Assembly (NCBI GenBank): GCA_016490735.1
Contig: JAEMWC010000034.1
Coordinates: forward strand, 927,501 to 991,500
Direction: 5' to 3'
Source of the DNA: Pachyseris speciosa
Taxonomy: Eukaryota; Cnidaria; Anthozoa; Scleractinia; Pachyseridae
Length of the DNA stretch: 64,000 nucleotides
The number at the start of each line of letters is the position of its first letter. The first letter of the stretch is position 1. The translations under genes and the position numbers were made by a program. A model generated the notes under the pieces. That model did not search any database. It saw only the letters and a list, made by a program, of their open reading frames with translations, and had not been told where the DNA came from. This document shows, piece by piece, positions 32,364 to 44,071 of this stretch.

Positions 32364-33401
32364 AACTTTTCAACCAGGTTGTTTAAGCTTGGGTATATGA
32401 GCAACGAAACACTTGTGTTTTGTTATGGCGTCATTATTTACATTTTATACTCTCCATATGTTACTCGCCATGTGGGACTGCTGCAGAGCTGCGTAATCCG
32501 CCTGTTGCAGAAGCGCTATTCTATAAGCTTCTACTGATAATAATCAGGAAATCAGTAATACGTATTTGAGGGATTATAAAAAGACAAGAGATATTATTGG
32601 CAGAAAGGAATTTTGCAGTTCGACTGGTTCGAGTCTTCCTAACCACGCTAAAAGAAATAGAAAGTTACAGACGCATCACATAGCACTTTCATCCACCGCT
32701 GAGAGGCTTCATAAGAGGCTGCTAAGAGGTTGCATATGCAAGCTATCTGAAAAGCTTGCTTGGGAGACCAGAGTAGAATTTTTTCCCAAAGTCAAAAACA
32801 AATTCTTTGTTTTTGAGTCATTGTCAAAACTTCTTTTACGTCCGCCACCTGAAACATCCTGTTTCGATCTGACGTCAAAGGATCTCAACCTATATATAGA
32901 AAAATCGATCAAAACCTCCTTGGTAAACACTGATCGCATGCCTGCAGGCAAACATTTAGTCGTGAATTACACGAACCAGTTCAACTATACTGTACTACAT
33001 TAATTATTGATAACGAAGTTCGCGTCTTCCATTAGAAATTTATAGGGGAATCTGCCCGTTTCATTCGTGCTTCTTTGTATTTCATTTTCTCCATAACTTT
33101 CTAATATGATAAGTAGTATTAATTAAGCCAGAAAATTTCTGAGTGTTATTCATGCATTGATTGGTTTCATAAGACGAAAATAATAAAAACCAAACCCAAA
33201 CATGCAGGAGTGCATATCAGCCAATGAATTGAACCTGCTTCGTAAGCAAAAATCCTCTGATTGACTGCTGTTACAATGTGACCGGGAAAACCGTGAACAC
33301 CTAAAATATGTCAGGAATGTTATTTCTCACAAATCACGCGCCACAAACCTACTCGCCAAACCGCATAGTGTTTCCTGTTGTTCAGCAAAACATGTTTCTA
33401 A

Positions 33402-33801
33402 GGGCCTGTTCACATGGCGGCGGGGGACCCCGGGAAGGTGAGGTACCCCACCTACCAGTGGTAAAAAAAAGCTGGCCCTCACATGCAACCCCGGGACGCT
33501 GGGGTGAGGTTTAAAATGCTATCGCGTAGTCGCTAAGAACGTATATCAAAATAGAATTCAGAGACAATTCCCTGGATGAACATCACACCACCCCACCTCG
33601 AGCATTCACATGGAGAAAACTCACCCTAGCTAAGCGGGTTACCCGCCCAGGCTGACCGGGCAACCAACCTCGGTGAGGTACCCCACTTCACATGTGAACG
33701 CGATCGAGAAATAAAGAGAGATTGTATGGAGAGATTGGTAACCCCACCGAGGCGGGGTACCTCACCTTCCTGGGGTCCCCCACTTCCATGTGAACAGGCC
33801 C
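33402..33801. mobile_element. MITE with TAA target duplication, unit 3
   Basis: Same insertion as at 12540-12939. The left end is better preserved here (GGGCCTGTTCACATGG), matching the right end exactly. Confidence 0.8.
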
Positions 33802-33968
33802 TAAACCGAACTTCGGAATGATTGCGAAAAAGCAAATTGCGCGAATAAAGAGAACATCAAACAAAACCCGGGAAAAACGATTCTTATATCCAAAGAAATA
33901 CTACCATTTTCGAGCTACCGTGCACGGCCAAGTTCCACGCTTAATAACAACCGGTCGCGTTCTCTTTA

Positions 33969-34072
33969 ATTAATTTAGAGAGTGAACATGTCACGTTTTG
34001 ACAGCTCCACCCAAGAGCACTTCAATTGAGGTAGACCTGTCAAAACTTGACATGTTCACGCTCTAAATTAAT
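33969..34072. mobile_element. 104-bp palindromic MITE upstream of ART1, unit 3
   Basis: Counterpart of 13123-13226 with a few substitutions. Confidence 0.8.
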
Positions 34073-34370
34073 GATCGGAATTGCCGGAATTTTCTGTACC
34101 ATTTGTCCACAATTACCAGTGCTAGGCTACTCACGGTAAAACTTCTTTGTTTTTTGTTGATACCCAGACCCCGGCCCACTGGCATCCGAAACTTCGGATC
34201 AAATAATACGGTTCAATCCGTTCCGCTTCCTTGGTGCGAAATTAATGCAGTTCCATTGTCCAAAATTATACATCGAAAATTCAAGTCAAATGGTAAGCGC
34301 TCGGGCGTACTGTTTTACAAAACACCGGCTTTGGTAACCTGGTAACCTAGTTAGTATTCACTTCGTTTGG

Positions 34371-34462
34371 CCAATCACAGAACGTTACACTTCACAGCCC
34401 ATAATTTTCATAATGTTTTTACTCAAAAGTACTTACAAATGATCAAAACATATATATAAATA
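34371..34462 (+). promoter_or_regulatory. ART1 promoter, unit 3: CCAAT and TATA boxes
   Basis: CCAAT at 34371-34375 and TATATATAAATA at 34451-34462. A ~25-bp insertion (tttttactcaaaagtacttac) widens the spacing between the two boxes. The leader also gains a short inverse of cgtcctcct (ggaggacg near 34547-34554), which makes a small hairpin. Confidence 0.6.
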
Positions 34463-34579
34463 CGATTCACTCGAGCGCTCCGGACGGCTCTGTGTTTCTG
34501 AATAACTTTTTCGAATTATTCCACCGTCCTCCTACACTGATCTGAAGGAGGACGGGTCTAACCATACTGCAGTAAAGAC

Positions 34580-36046
34580 ATGACTACTGATGTATTGAGG
34601 ACTAGTTTAGGATCCATTTTCGATTCTGTAGGATTCGAAGCTGAACGCCTTGCCGAAAAATATTCTTCTCAACGCGAAATTACTGTTTCTGATTCGAAAG
34701 TTAAAAGCTCTCCTAAACGTTTTAAAGGCGATGGAGGAAATAGGGGCGTTGAGCTGGAGGCTCTCGAGTTGATCCTCAAGTTATGGCTGCTTAGAATTCA
34801 CCTCACTGAAGAAGAAGGAGGAAGTGGTCTGCGAGATTTTGAAGCCGAAATTAACAACACTCAAAGAGATGTTATTCAGCCATACAAAGCCGTATTGCTT
34901 TCCAGCAAATCTAAAGAACCGGGAGAGTTACAGATGCGAAAATTAGACACTAACCTAGAGAAAGCTTGTACAAAACTGTTGGAGGAAAAGAAAAAAGTTA
35001 ACTTTGAAATGCCCGAGGATGACCGAAGGAGATTGACTATGGAATCGGCCTTTGTTTGTTCTGTACTTGGACTTCAGATCGACTTTCTTGATTGTCTTGA
35101 GGAACTGGAACCAGAATTTCGTGGTCACTGGACCATTGAAGAGTGGATCGTTACTTTCCTCCAGAACAATTATCATTCTCTGGAGACGAAAGAGAAAACC
35201 TCGCTCACCAAAGATCTGCTTGGTAAGATAGGGTTTGATCCATCGAGCTCATCCATTGAAACCATCCTTAAGCGCGCCGATGAGATGCAAAATCACATCG
35301 AGGCGTGCGAGTGGGCTGAAATTTTTATTACCGATGAGTTTAAGTACAACCCTTTACTGTCTCCTTTTGTTCCAAAGTTTACTGCTGGCAAGTCGTCTGG
35401 CTCTCATCCCCAGGGCAAATTTAACGAAGAAAGTGAAACCATTGAGCAACAACTTCATCCCAACGACAACGATGTCTTCGTTACCCTTCAAGACGTATTT
35501 ACTTCACGCCAGCAAGATCAGTTTCTTAGAAATCGTGGACTGCGGCTAGACGACCCTCGAAACATTCTTCTGTTTCACGGCACAGATCATCAGAGTGCCG
35601 ACGACATTTTAAACCGAGGAATTTATCTACCTGCTGGCAAACAAAAGCGCGACTTTAGCAGCGGAAAGGGATTTTATCTTACAAAAAGTTTCGATCACAG
35701 CTTGATGTGGGCAAGAAGCACGACTGCAAATCCCGCCTTATTGATCTATCAAGTCAAGCGCGATTGTCTTAGCAATGCTAAAAAACTGGATTTGACCAAT
35801 GACTTAGAGGAATGGAGAAAAACTGTCCATTACTTTAGATCAGATGAGGGACCAGCGAAAATAGGAAAAGATATAAGAAAGTCGTATGACTTGATTGAAG
35901 GCCCCGTGGCTACAGCGAGGAGAAATGAAACAACTGGGCAGTTGGTGTGGGAGCCAAAACGTTCATCTTATCAACTGTGCTTGATTTCCGATGACTTTGC
36001 CAAGAAGCTTGATCAAACAGGCCTTCGTTCGATTGTGAAATTTTGA
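34580..36046 (+). CDS. ART1, copy 3: intronless ADP-ribosyltransferase-like protein
   Basis: 488 codons, one residue shorter than the other copies (EEEGGSGLR in place of EKERGSSGLR near residue 78). Very close to copy 1 over the whole length. The triad equivalents are H333, Y366 and E440, in the FHGT, GFYLT and LIEGP motifs. It faces intact ART2 (40349-41254) tail-to-tail across 4.3 kb containing a LINE remnant, so unit 3 holds the only complete ART1/ART2 pair in the window. No intron is needed to read the protein. Role inferred from fold motifs only. Confidence 0.85.
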   Translation: MTTDVLRTSLGSIFDSVGFEAERLAEKYSSQREITVSDSKVKSSPKRFKGDGGNRGVELEALELILKLWLLRIHLTEEEGGSGLRDFEAEINNTQRDVIQPYKAVLLSSKSKEPGELQMRKLDTNLEKACTKLLEEKKKVNFEMPEDDRRRLTMESAFVCSVLGLQIDFLDCLEELEPEFRGHWTIEEWIVTFLQNNYHSLETKEKTSLTKDLLGKIGFDPSSSSIETILKRADEMQNHIEACEWAEIFITDEFKYNPLLSPFVPKFTAGKSSGSHPQGKFNEESETIEQQLHPNDNDVFVTLQDVFTSRQQDQFLRNRGLRLDDPRNILLFHGTDHQSADDILNRGIYLPAGKQKRDFSSGKGFYLTKSFDHSLMWARSTTANPALLIYQVKRDCLSNAKKLDLTNDLEEWRKTVHYFRSDEGPAKIGKDIRKSYDLIEGPVATARRNETTGQLVWEPKRSSYQLCLISDDFAKKLDQTGLRSIVKF

Positions 36047-36823
36047 ATTTTCATTTTGGCTCCACTTATTGACCTAAAGTTACGGTGAGAAACAAGTGAG
36101 GCGGAAAAAGACGTGATATGAATTTTTAGTGCTTATTGCTTAGCCTTCTGGCAATGTATTTTTCATTCTCCGAATTCCCGGGATGAAGCCGCCATTGTCT
36201 CGGTACACAGGTATACACATGGAAAAAGCCGTGATGTTTGTAAAAATTTCGAGCTCGTCTGGTTTTTATGCCTTGCCAGCATTAAGTTACTACTGATGAC
36301 TGCTTTTCTTCAATGGAGTATTACTACAGATATTTTATTTAGACAAGCGGTTGGTTTCTTCCAAAGGAAGATGAGTTAACTCGGTCGGTTGAGAATTAAC
36401 GATACTCAGTTTAGTTATGTCGGTTGTACTGTTTTAAAGTTTACAGAAAGGATAGTCTTTCAGGTTTGTTTTTTTTGGGGAAAACCGTGAATGTTTATTA
36501 AGTGAGAATCTCAGTCATTTTCTAAAATGTAGCTACCAACTTTTATTAATTCTTTCTTTAATCGGTGATTAATCTACCGTTCTAAGTTTTTGAACCACAC
36601 AGTTCAGCTATATTTGATATTTACTTGGTTTACTGTAGAGTTTAGAGTTATTGCCAAGCCTGGAGATATATTTAACATCAGGAAAGAAAGCCACCTTGTT
36701 AAAAGACAAGAATAATGATAGACTTTACTTTGTTTGATAAAGCATTAAAATAAAATATGTTGGGTACGACGTTTCTGCTCAGAAAGGCAATCAACCGTGG
36801 AAGATCATTCCTTCACGTTTGCT

Positions 36824-37740
36824 CTGTAATTATAACGCTGAATATTTGACTCTAAACGCAAAACTTCTCTCTTTTTTATAGAGAAGTTATCCTACATTGG
36901 CAAGAAATTAATCATGTGATTCCTAAAACAAAGAAAGACGTACTTGATCAGAATATTTCGAATAATAGTTTTATAAAAGTCAATAACAAGTCCGTGTATT
37001 ATGAAACCAGTTGGCAAATGTGGTGTCACTAAACTCTCGAGTCTTGTGGATGGAAACTGAAAAACCGGCTTCTATCATTTAATGAGTTCTTACAGAAATT
37101 TAAGATTAACTACAATTTTCTACAGTGCCTTGGCCTCACTTCTGCAATACTGGGAAAGTGGAAGGATTATTTAAAAGAAGAAAATCAAACTAATAGGACT
37201 AATTTACTTGCCATTGATAAAATCACTTGCAAACATGAATAATACACAGGTTACTAGTCGTTAATCAAGATTCTAATCCGCCTACGGCAAAGAGAAAGCT
37301 GACGGAACTGGGATTCAGTAAAGAGGAATGAGAGAAAATTTATTCTCTATCGTTTGTTGCTGCAAAAGAAATAAAACTTTCAATGTTTCAGTACAAAATT
37401 ATTCACAGTATAGTATGCACGAAGGCTGTGCTTTACAAAATGAAAAAAAGTTGAGGATCCATGCATTCTGTTCCTATTGGACAAATGTGGAGCAAACAGT
37501 CACCCATTTATTTGTATCCTGTCCTATTGCAGTTTCCTTCTGGTCCGACTTTACTGGTTGGTACCAGTATTTTTCCAAGGAAACTATATAACTGTAGGCA
37601 AGAAAGAAATCATGTACGGTATATTGAATAATTGGTCCTCTTCTTCAACCTTAAACTATCTTATTCTTATTGGTAAATACCCTGTCTATTGTAAAGCATT
37701 AAAAAGAGCCATTTTTCTTTTTGCTGATTTTACATAGTTG
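36824..37740 (+). mobile_element. L1/Tx1-like LINE remnant, unit 3
   Basis: Same remnant as at 15940-16855, with the VEQTVTHLFVSCPIAVSFWS segment near 37485-37545 and its own frame break near 37590. Confidence 0.7.
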
Positions 37741-38229
37741 TTAGATTAAAAGATTGAAACAGAAAAATACATAACATTCGGTTCAAACAAATGCAATACT
37801 TTTTACGAGAAATGGGCCGAATTCTTAAAAAAACACATGATTACAATGTTGTTTGTATAGTTTTTTGTAGTTTTAATTAGAATTTCGTTGTTGAATATAA
37901 TGGGATTCTTTGTAAGCAGTGTGATATATATGACTTGTAACTCCGATTCTCTTTGTGACAATTCTATTATACGTATTTAATACCACAGCTTTGACTGTTA
38001 AATAAAGAACTCTAATAGAGTAAAAAAAGGAAATTCTTAGATGATTTGTGCAAAACATTTCAGCAGTAACAGCTTTGGTGAATGTGGGTGAAATGATATT
38101 AATGCTGTTGAAGGAAATGGTGTTTTTTCGATCGATAACTCAGTTTATATTTATAGAAATCTGAAAAAGCTCACTGTAGCCGTATTATAGCCGGAACCAC
38201 TTAAATAATCAGGTGTAGGCGCAATAGAG

Positions 38230-38795
38230 TCCTAAAGTGTGACGTCACAAATATTTGAAGGGATTTGTTGAGATTTTCAGAAAGAGCAAGATGAAAAATG
38301 CTCCCTTGCCAAAAATTAGCATGTAAAGGCAAATTGGCTCTGAGATATTAGCACCGTTATGCTCTACTGACTGACTGGGCCTCCGATGACAAGAGAGTCC
38401 AAGGTACGGACATTGTTTAATTGACATCGTGAACTGGTCAATTGTGCAACAAGCTAGCGTCATTTCAGTTTGTTACGCCCTGCTAACGAGTCCCAATAAG
38501 GACGAAACAGCTGTCCATGGCTGCAACCCTACTTTGTCGAGTTTCGGTCATGTTAGTGTCTCGCAAAGTCAACTTTTTTCACGTGGTATCATCCTTGCAT
38601 TTGTCACATAGTAAAATTAATTTAAAACGATTTGTGTGGAGTCAGCGGAGCATAACAGTGCTAATATCTCGCTCTTAAACTGTAAGAAAATGCTGATTTT
38701 TGGCGAGTAGGCCTTTCTTATATCTGTTCTTTGTGATTATCTGAACGAATCCCATAATTTCACAAATTTAGTTTCTATGACGTCATCACTTTGGA
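38230..38795. mobile_element. TGACGTCA-ended inverted-repeat element, unit 3
   Basis: Counterpart of 17343-17903. The ~1.5 kb that follows (38800-40340) is spacer without a recognisable gene. Confidence 0.5.
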
Positions 38796-40348
38796 AGAGA
38801 GACGAAATTGAAACAGACGACTGTGAAAATTCATAAAACCGTGAACCGACTAGAGATATTTCTGGAATGTCTTAATGTGTTGAGAAAGTAAAGCAACCAG
38901 ATACACGATAGGTAAACCGCAACCGTGTGTAACGTCGATTATTATTCCGTTGTACTTCTTGCCCTTTCATCGCGCGTTAAGAACAATTAACATTCCAGAA
39001 ATATTACTTAGCGGTTCACAGTGTTCTCGAAGGCCCATACTTATTGAAATCCACTCGAATGGTTCGACCAGAGTCAGTCTATGTGACTTACTTAAAGTAA
39101 TCAGCAGAGCCTTTCAAAACAAGCACTAAATAAAGCATGCAGACACTGTCATTTCTTTCCACTTGATTTATCATTTAATTGAATGGGAAAGCCGATTCCT
39201 TTCACTGATAAATTAAGAAAATGTTTTTATTCAACTTTCAATTTCGTCTCTCTCGAGATACCTACTTTAAACCCGGCAGACTTGATGATGACTTTTGAAT
39301 TGTTGTGTTAGATCATGAAGGCTCGCATTCACAAGACAGCTTTTGACCAGCATGTTTCTTTGTTGCTTTTTATGCTGTACCCATTGGTTTAACAAATGAG
39401 TTTGTAGACGAAATCCTTAAGTATGTCTTTTAAAATATTAAAAACTATTCAGTAATACCTTCCATGCTTGCTGTGTTTTGTAAGGTAAGTTTTGATTCTG
39501 TAGATCTGAATTACTGAAGTGTGACCATTGAAGTTGAGCTGTAATTTTAATCAGTTGTAACTGTGTTTAAAATGGAGACTGCGGCTTTGCCTTCTTAAGT
39601 CATTCTTTATTAAACCATGAAAGATCGTTCAAAAAGTTCTACCACTACCTTTCTCCGCTTCCAATGCTAGCTATTTAGTGATAAATCACTGTCAAATGAA
39701 ACCAACTTCGCATCATGTTGTTAATGAACCGTTCATTTCTAATCGAATTCTACTTGCGAGTGTTCGCCATATTTAGGTTCGTCTTTGGGCCGGAGGTTTC
39801 ACTTCCGAGGAATAATCAAAGTATTTGACTGCACTGGAAGCTACGTGCTGTTTTGATCAATCGTCTCATAAGCAGAAGAACCTGACATGACAACAACAAA
39901 CCAGACTCTTCACACAGACTGTGAATATTGGTGTTCAATGAAACTGCACTTCTCGGCATGGATCTGCTTCCTCTGCACTCAAAACCTTTTTTTGTGCACA
40001 AAAAACTTGCAAAGTAGGTTTATGTTACAATAAAACTAACACAGTATTCAATTATATATGGATATTGAAAAGTAACTGAAACAAGCCTTTCTCTGATTGG
40101 CTACGCTACTCGCTATCTATTCTGTGATAGATAGTGGGTAGCGGTTGTCAACAAAATGGCGTCCGCTTCTTCGCTTTTTTGAAGTATCTGCTAGTTGGAT
40201 TTAGATAATTTACTTGTTTAGTTTTGAACAACTAGTAGATTATTCTCGCTCGAATTCTATTCGTGATAGCTGAAGAGGGCGCAGCCATAGAAATCTCGAG
40301 CTCATAATGTAATTCAGTGTTAAATATAAAGAATCACATCTCTTCTTA

Positions 40349-41254
40349 TCATGCAAAGAAAACTACTGAGTGAAGGCTTCTGTCAAATAGTTCAGCACAA
40401 TCGTCGTGTCTAACACAAAGTTGATACGTGTCTGCGTGAAATATGGGATTATTGAAACTTTGGTTTGCGCCAGAGATAGACGACATTGGCCCTTCAATAA
40501 ATTCGTATTGTTGAAATTGTGCGGTAGCTTTTCCTGACCGAAATGCCCTGATCACACTTTTCCATTGATCCTGATCTGTCCGCAGGTCTAAAACTTGCCT
40601 TCCCCGCTCTCTTAAGTCAGTCCTGCGAACTCTAAACACTAGTACAGCAGAAACTGCAGGTCTGTTGGAAGCCCACCTTGTCCTCCAAGCTTCATCGAAT
40701 TGTTTTGCAAGATAAAATCCTTCGCCATCACTGAAGTCTTTCTTTCTTCCTCCCTTTGTCAGGTCAATGCCCCTGTCAATGATGTTGCGAGCGTGATCAT
40801 GGCTTGTTCCATGAAAAAAGACTTCGTAGTTCTCATTTTCAAGTGACGAGGGAAAATTCTCATCTCTCTTTTGGGTGGTGTAACACTTCCTTACCTTACC
40901 ATCTTGATCAACATTAATTCCGTTCACAGGCTGCCTTCGCACTTCACGGTTAGCAGTAATCGTGAACCATTCGTTGATTCTTCTCGGCTGGTATGGAAAA
41001 CGGTTGCACCTAGAGAAAATATTTTCAAGGCAACGACGAACATGTAGGACCAAACATTTGAGCGGAGAACCCACTTGGCAAGGCAGCCCAGATGTCACCA
41101 AAGTTTCGATTATTAGCTTACTCTGCCATCCCAGGGTAGCTAAGAGTGACTGAACAGTTTGTTGACAGTAGCTTAAAGATACTTTCTTCTGCCAGACACA
41201 CCAAATTTTGCCGGCCACATTTATGCTTAATCCGTGTGAATCGAAGCCAGCCAT
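40349..41254 (-). CDS. ART2: second ADP-ribosyltransferase-like protein, intronless
   Basis: Read as 301 codons from the methionine of MAGFDSHGLSINVAGKIW. This start is kept in unit 1; an in-frame Met 8 codons upstream (41278) is not. Residues 1-130 are rich in Cys and Trp (CVWQKK, SYCQQTVQSL, CLVLHVRRC) and unrecognised. Residues 140-300 carry FHGTSHDHARNIIDRGI (H148), GRKKDFSDGEGFYLAK (Y181) and YEFIEGPMSS (E254), the same H-Y-E arrangement as ART1. The two domains are clearly related but far from identical. The N-terminal regions of ART1 and ART2 are unrelated, so domain shuffling onto a common ART module is likely. No signal peptide is obvious. Substrate unknown. Confidence 0.8.
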   Translation of the reverse strand: MAGFDSHGLSINVAGKIWCVWQKKVSLSYCQQTVQSLLATLGWQSKLIIETLVTSGLPCQVGSPLKCLVLHVRRCLENIFSRCNRFPYQPRRINEWFTITANREVRRQPVNGINVDQDGKVRKCYTTQKRDENFPSSLENENYEVFFHGTSHDHARNIIDRGIDLTKGGRKKDFSDGEGFYLAKQFDEAWRTRWASNRPAVSAVLVFRVRRTDLRERGRQVLDLRTDQDQWKSVIRAFRSGKATAQFQQYEFIEGPMSSISGANQSFNNPIFHADTYQLCVRHDDCAELFDRSLHSVVFFA

Positions 41255-42381
41255 CGTTCTTGCATACATGGCCGACACAGCCAGCTTAATTAATTACGAT
41301 AAGTCGTAACCTCTAAACACTAAGTCTGGCTGTAATTTAACAAAATTTGCATCGACCATTTGAGAGATTTCGACGTTTGACAATTGCTGTAACAAATGCC
41401 ATCTGATTTGATACCGGATTGTAGCAGGGATATAACTTTAAAATGCCTTAAATACATAAAACAATAACTTTTTTGTTAAGACGTGTTTATGGCTCCTGGT
41501 TAGTTTATCTGTAAAAACTATCTTTCTCTGCTAAATCCTATGAAATGGGTTTATAACATTCAAAGATGTATATTCTTATAAACGCTTCCTCGTTGCACAA
41601 GGTGGTACAGGATTTAAGCAACGTAGAGTGTTAAAGTAAGAAGTTACCATTTGCTTCAATATATCTAGTGATTTTTACCCTTAATAATATAAAAATGATT
41701 GTCTCGAAATGATATATTCTCTGAATTCTCCCTTTCTTCCAATTTTGACTAACAGAAAGTTTATTTTTTCACTTTATGCTAATTGACTCACATGGCTGTG
41801 TTTATGTCTCTTCCATAACAAAACGTCGTGAGTAGTGACCCGAAAAAAAATAAGCAAACACAATTTTGATACCTTATTTGGGTAAAGCTAGGAGCTCTTA
41901 TCAACTTTCCGGTTCGATGGAACTGTCTTTGTTAAATGGGAATTTTGTTTTGTAGGGACGCAAAATTAGGTTGATGATTGATATGCTGTTACTAGGCTAA
42001 GAGGAGTATAGCATTCAAGAGAATCGCATTGAGGCGCACTTGTGTGTATTGGAATCAAAGACTGAATGTTTAAACTAGTAAAGTCAAATCCAAATAATTT
42101 TCTTGACAAATTTTGCTCGACGAGGACGTAACCTTTTCCTCTTTTCGGCCTTCCTTCCGCGTTACCTTACTATCAGAAATTAACACTCCAAGAAATAAGC
42201 GCAAATTCTTTTGTCTTTATTTAAATCCCTAAACTTGTGCAATACCGAGCCATCTGACATTTTGGAATAAAGTATAGGAAGAAGGCGAGGGCGAGAATGT
42301 TAATTATCGCAAGACTAAGCTTTACTTCACGCAAGATTTAATGCGAAAATAAAATATTTGTTACGCCGCAAAATCTGACAA

Positions 42382-43043
42382 TAGGGGACTTTAGATTTGA
42401 GTACGAGTACGAGATCGAGAACGAGTACGACCGGTTAGTTCAGTGGTAGAGCACCGGACTACCGTGCGGGAGGTCGTGGGTTCGAACCCCGGCCGGACCA
42501 ACACTCAGGGTCTTTAAATAATTGAGGAGAAAGTGCTGCCTTTGTAATGACATCTACAAACGGTTAGACTTTCTAGTCTTCTCGGACAAGGACGATAAAC
42601 CGTAGGCCCCGTCTCACAACTCTTCATAATTCTCTGATTCTGTGGGACGTAAAAGAACCACTAGGGACGCAACAAAACTCTGGCAGTGACCACCCCTAGT
42701 GTCTGTCTTAATTTGATATTTACATTACGGGGGCACTCATAACTCATCTTCATTAATTGTAAACTGCGTTATAAACAGTCTGGCAAAGTCCCCCGGCCAG
42801 TGTTGTAATGCGCATTTGAATATTGCATAGAAAATGCGCAATATAAATGTGATATATTATTATTATTATTATAAACCCGTCGCCTCCACAGATCCCTTAC
42901 TCTGCCCTATTGCTTGATAACAGGAAAGGAGATTTTAGAAACTGGATTTATGTACGGAGTGATTATGTAAGGCGTGCGAACTAGATTTAAAAAGTCGTAC
43001 TCGTCCGAAATCTCGTGCTCGTTGTCAAATCTAAAGCTCCCTA
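42382..43043. mobile_element. MITE with ~48-bp ends and TA duplication, split by a SINE
   Basis: Left end taggggactttagatttga... (42382-42430) and right end ...tcaaatctaaagctcccta (42994-43043) are inverse copies, each also holding gtacgag/ctcgtac motifs. TA borders both sides, as in Tc1/mariner-type insertions. A tRNA-derived SINE fills the middle. Confidence 0.75.
42429..42880 (+). mobile_element. tRNA-derived SINE
   Basis: The head (42429-42500) starts gaccggttagttcagtgg (A box) and has ggttcgaacccc (B box). The acceptor and anticodon stems have several mismatches, so it is not a working tRNA. A ~340-bp unrelated body follows (gtctttaaataattgagg, cccccggccagtgttg), ending in an (att)n tail at 42856-42872. 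This is the layout of a SINE transcribed by RNA polymerase III. Confidence 0.8.
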
Positions 43044-43240
43044 ATAACGCGAAATGTAACAACTTTTGACGCAAAATATAGCATTAACCCGAATTGTAAC
43101 AACTTTTGACGCAAAATGTAACAATGTCTTTAACGCGAATTGTAACAACTTTTCAACACAAAATATAACAGGTTTTTTTAACGTGAATTGTAATAACGCA
43201 AAATGTAACAACCTTTTAGATAGATTTAATACCAGTTAAG
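43044..43240. repeat. tandem AACGCGAAATGTAACAAC motif
   Basis: Four to five irregular copies of aacgcgaattgtaacaac plus ttttgacgcaaaatgtaac. The inverse motif occurs at 44237-44275 and 51245-51390, next to the minisatellite flanks. It is probably part of the same inverted-repeat element. Confidence 0.7.
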
Positions 43241-43594
43241 CTTAAGTTACATAAGTAAAACTTGGTCACAACAACTTCAGCGCAGCTTTACCATTAGTCT
43301 AAACCTTATGAAGGGCGAGATTTCTCGTAGTCCCAAATAAACTGCTATCGTATGTTGCTATCAATACCACTAGAGGTAAAGTGGGAAAGAGGTGCTTAGG
43401 GTCGCAAGTGTCAATTAATTGGGGTTGCCAGGTCTACTCGTACGACTCCCTTGTACGTAGTCTGGGTTTTTCACCTTTGTTACAACTGTTTGTTTTTTTA
43501 AGTAAACGCCCATATCTCTAAGATTTGGTTTAGCAATGGTTGTTGTTGTATTAGGTTTAATGTGATACAGCGTATCCAAGAAAGTTGTATGTGC

Positions 43595-43935
43595 TGTTGA
43601 TTTCCCGTGTTATGGATTACCAAGACGCCCTGACTAGAATGGGCCTGCCATCCATTGCAGAGCAACACGATATTATCCTAATAAGGATTACCAACACGCT
43701 TTGACTAGAATGGGCCTACCATCCATTGCAGAGCACCACGTTATTATCTGTGAGCGCACCCTTCAGAATATAATTGACGATTACAATATTAAGCGTAAGA
43801 GACTAATACCACCTACGGTAGGTTCACTTGTAATAACAATTTAAGGAGCGCGCACACTTTATCATTTCAACTTTACTAAGCAGAGCGTCCAAGTTTTGTG
43901 CTCCTACCGTGTACGACAACGGAATTCTACTATGG
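43595..43935 (+). mobile_element. LINE 3' end with tandem-duplicated 69-bp segment
   Basis: Reads DALTRMGLPSIAEQHDII, then a partial second copy of the segment, then a CERTFRIxxDDYNIKRKRL-like stretch. These are typical of the last ~80 residues of CR1/L2-like proteins. It is broken by frame changes. Confidence 0.65.
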
Positions 43936-44043
43936 CATGTGACTTCTTAAGTCTCCAACTACTAGTGACAGGTGTTAGTACTGCTAGTGCCTTCGGTTCT
44001 GTTGTGCGCGTTTTGCTGTTGTTTAGTTATCATTAGATGATAA

Positions 44044-44071
44044 GACAGACAGACAGACAGACAGACAGACA
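44044..44071. repeat. (GACA)n microsatellite
   Basis: Seven gaca units in a row. Confidence 0.95.

Larger units (their letters stand above)
30236..32794. repeat. 2.55 kb direct repeat, right copy
   Basis: Near-identical to 23686-26238 at a spacing of about 6554-6556 bases. It begins inside DIRS-like sequence (30236-30540, a second copy of the connector region) and ends inside the unit 3 spacer, where unit 3 then continues with its own variants. Confidence 0.93.
31336..42335. repeat. segmental duplication unit 3 (11 kb)
   Basis: Full-length counterpart of unit 1 with ART1, LINE remnant and intact ART2. The first 1.46 kb (to 32794) is identical to unit 2, including its MITE. After that it differs from both other units by scattered substitutions and small indels. 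The switch suggests unequal crossing-over or conversion inside the unit. Confidence 0.93.

Noticed and set aside
42429..42500. Functional tRNA gene
   Set aside because: Acceptor and anticodon stems have several mismatches, and a long SINE body with a tail repeat follows.
43800..44000. Possible host exon near the (GACA)n repeat
   Set aside because: The translation fits a decayed LINE tail better, and no splice sites support an exon.
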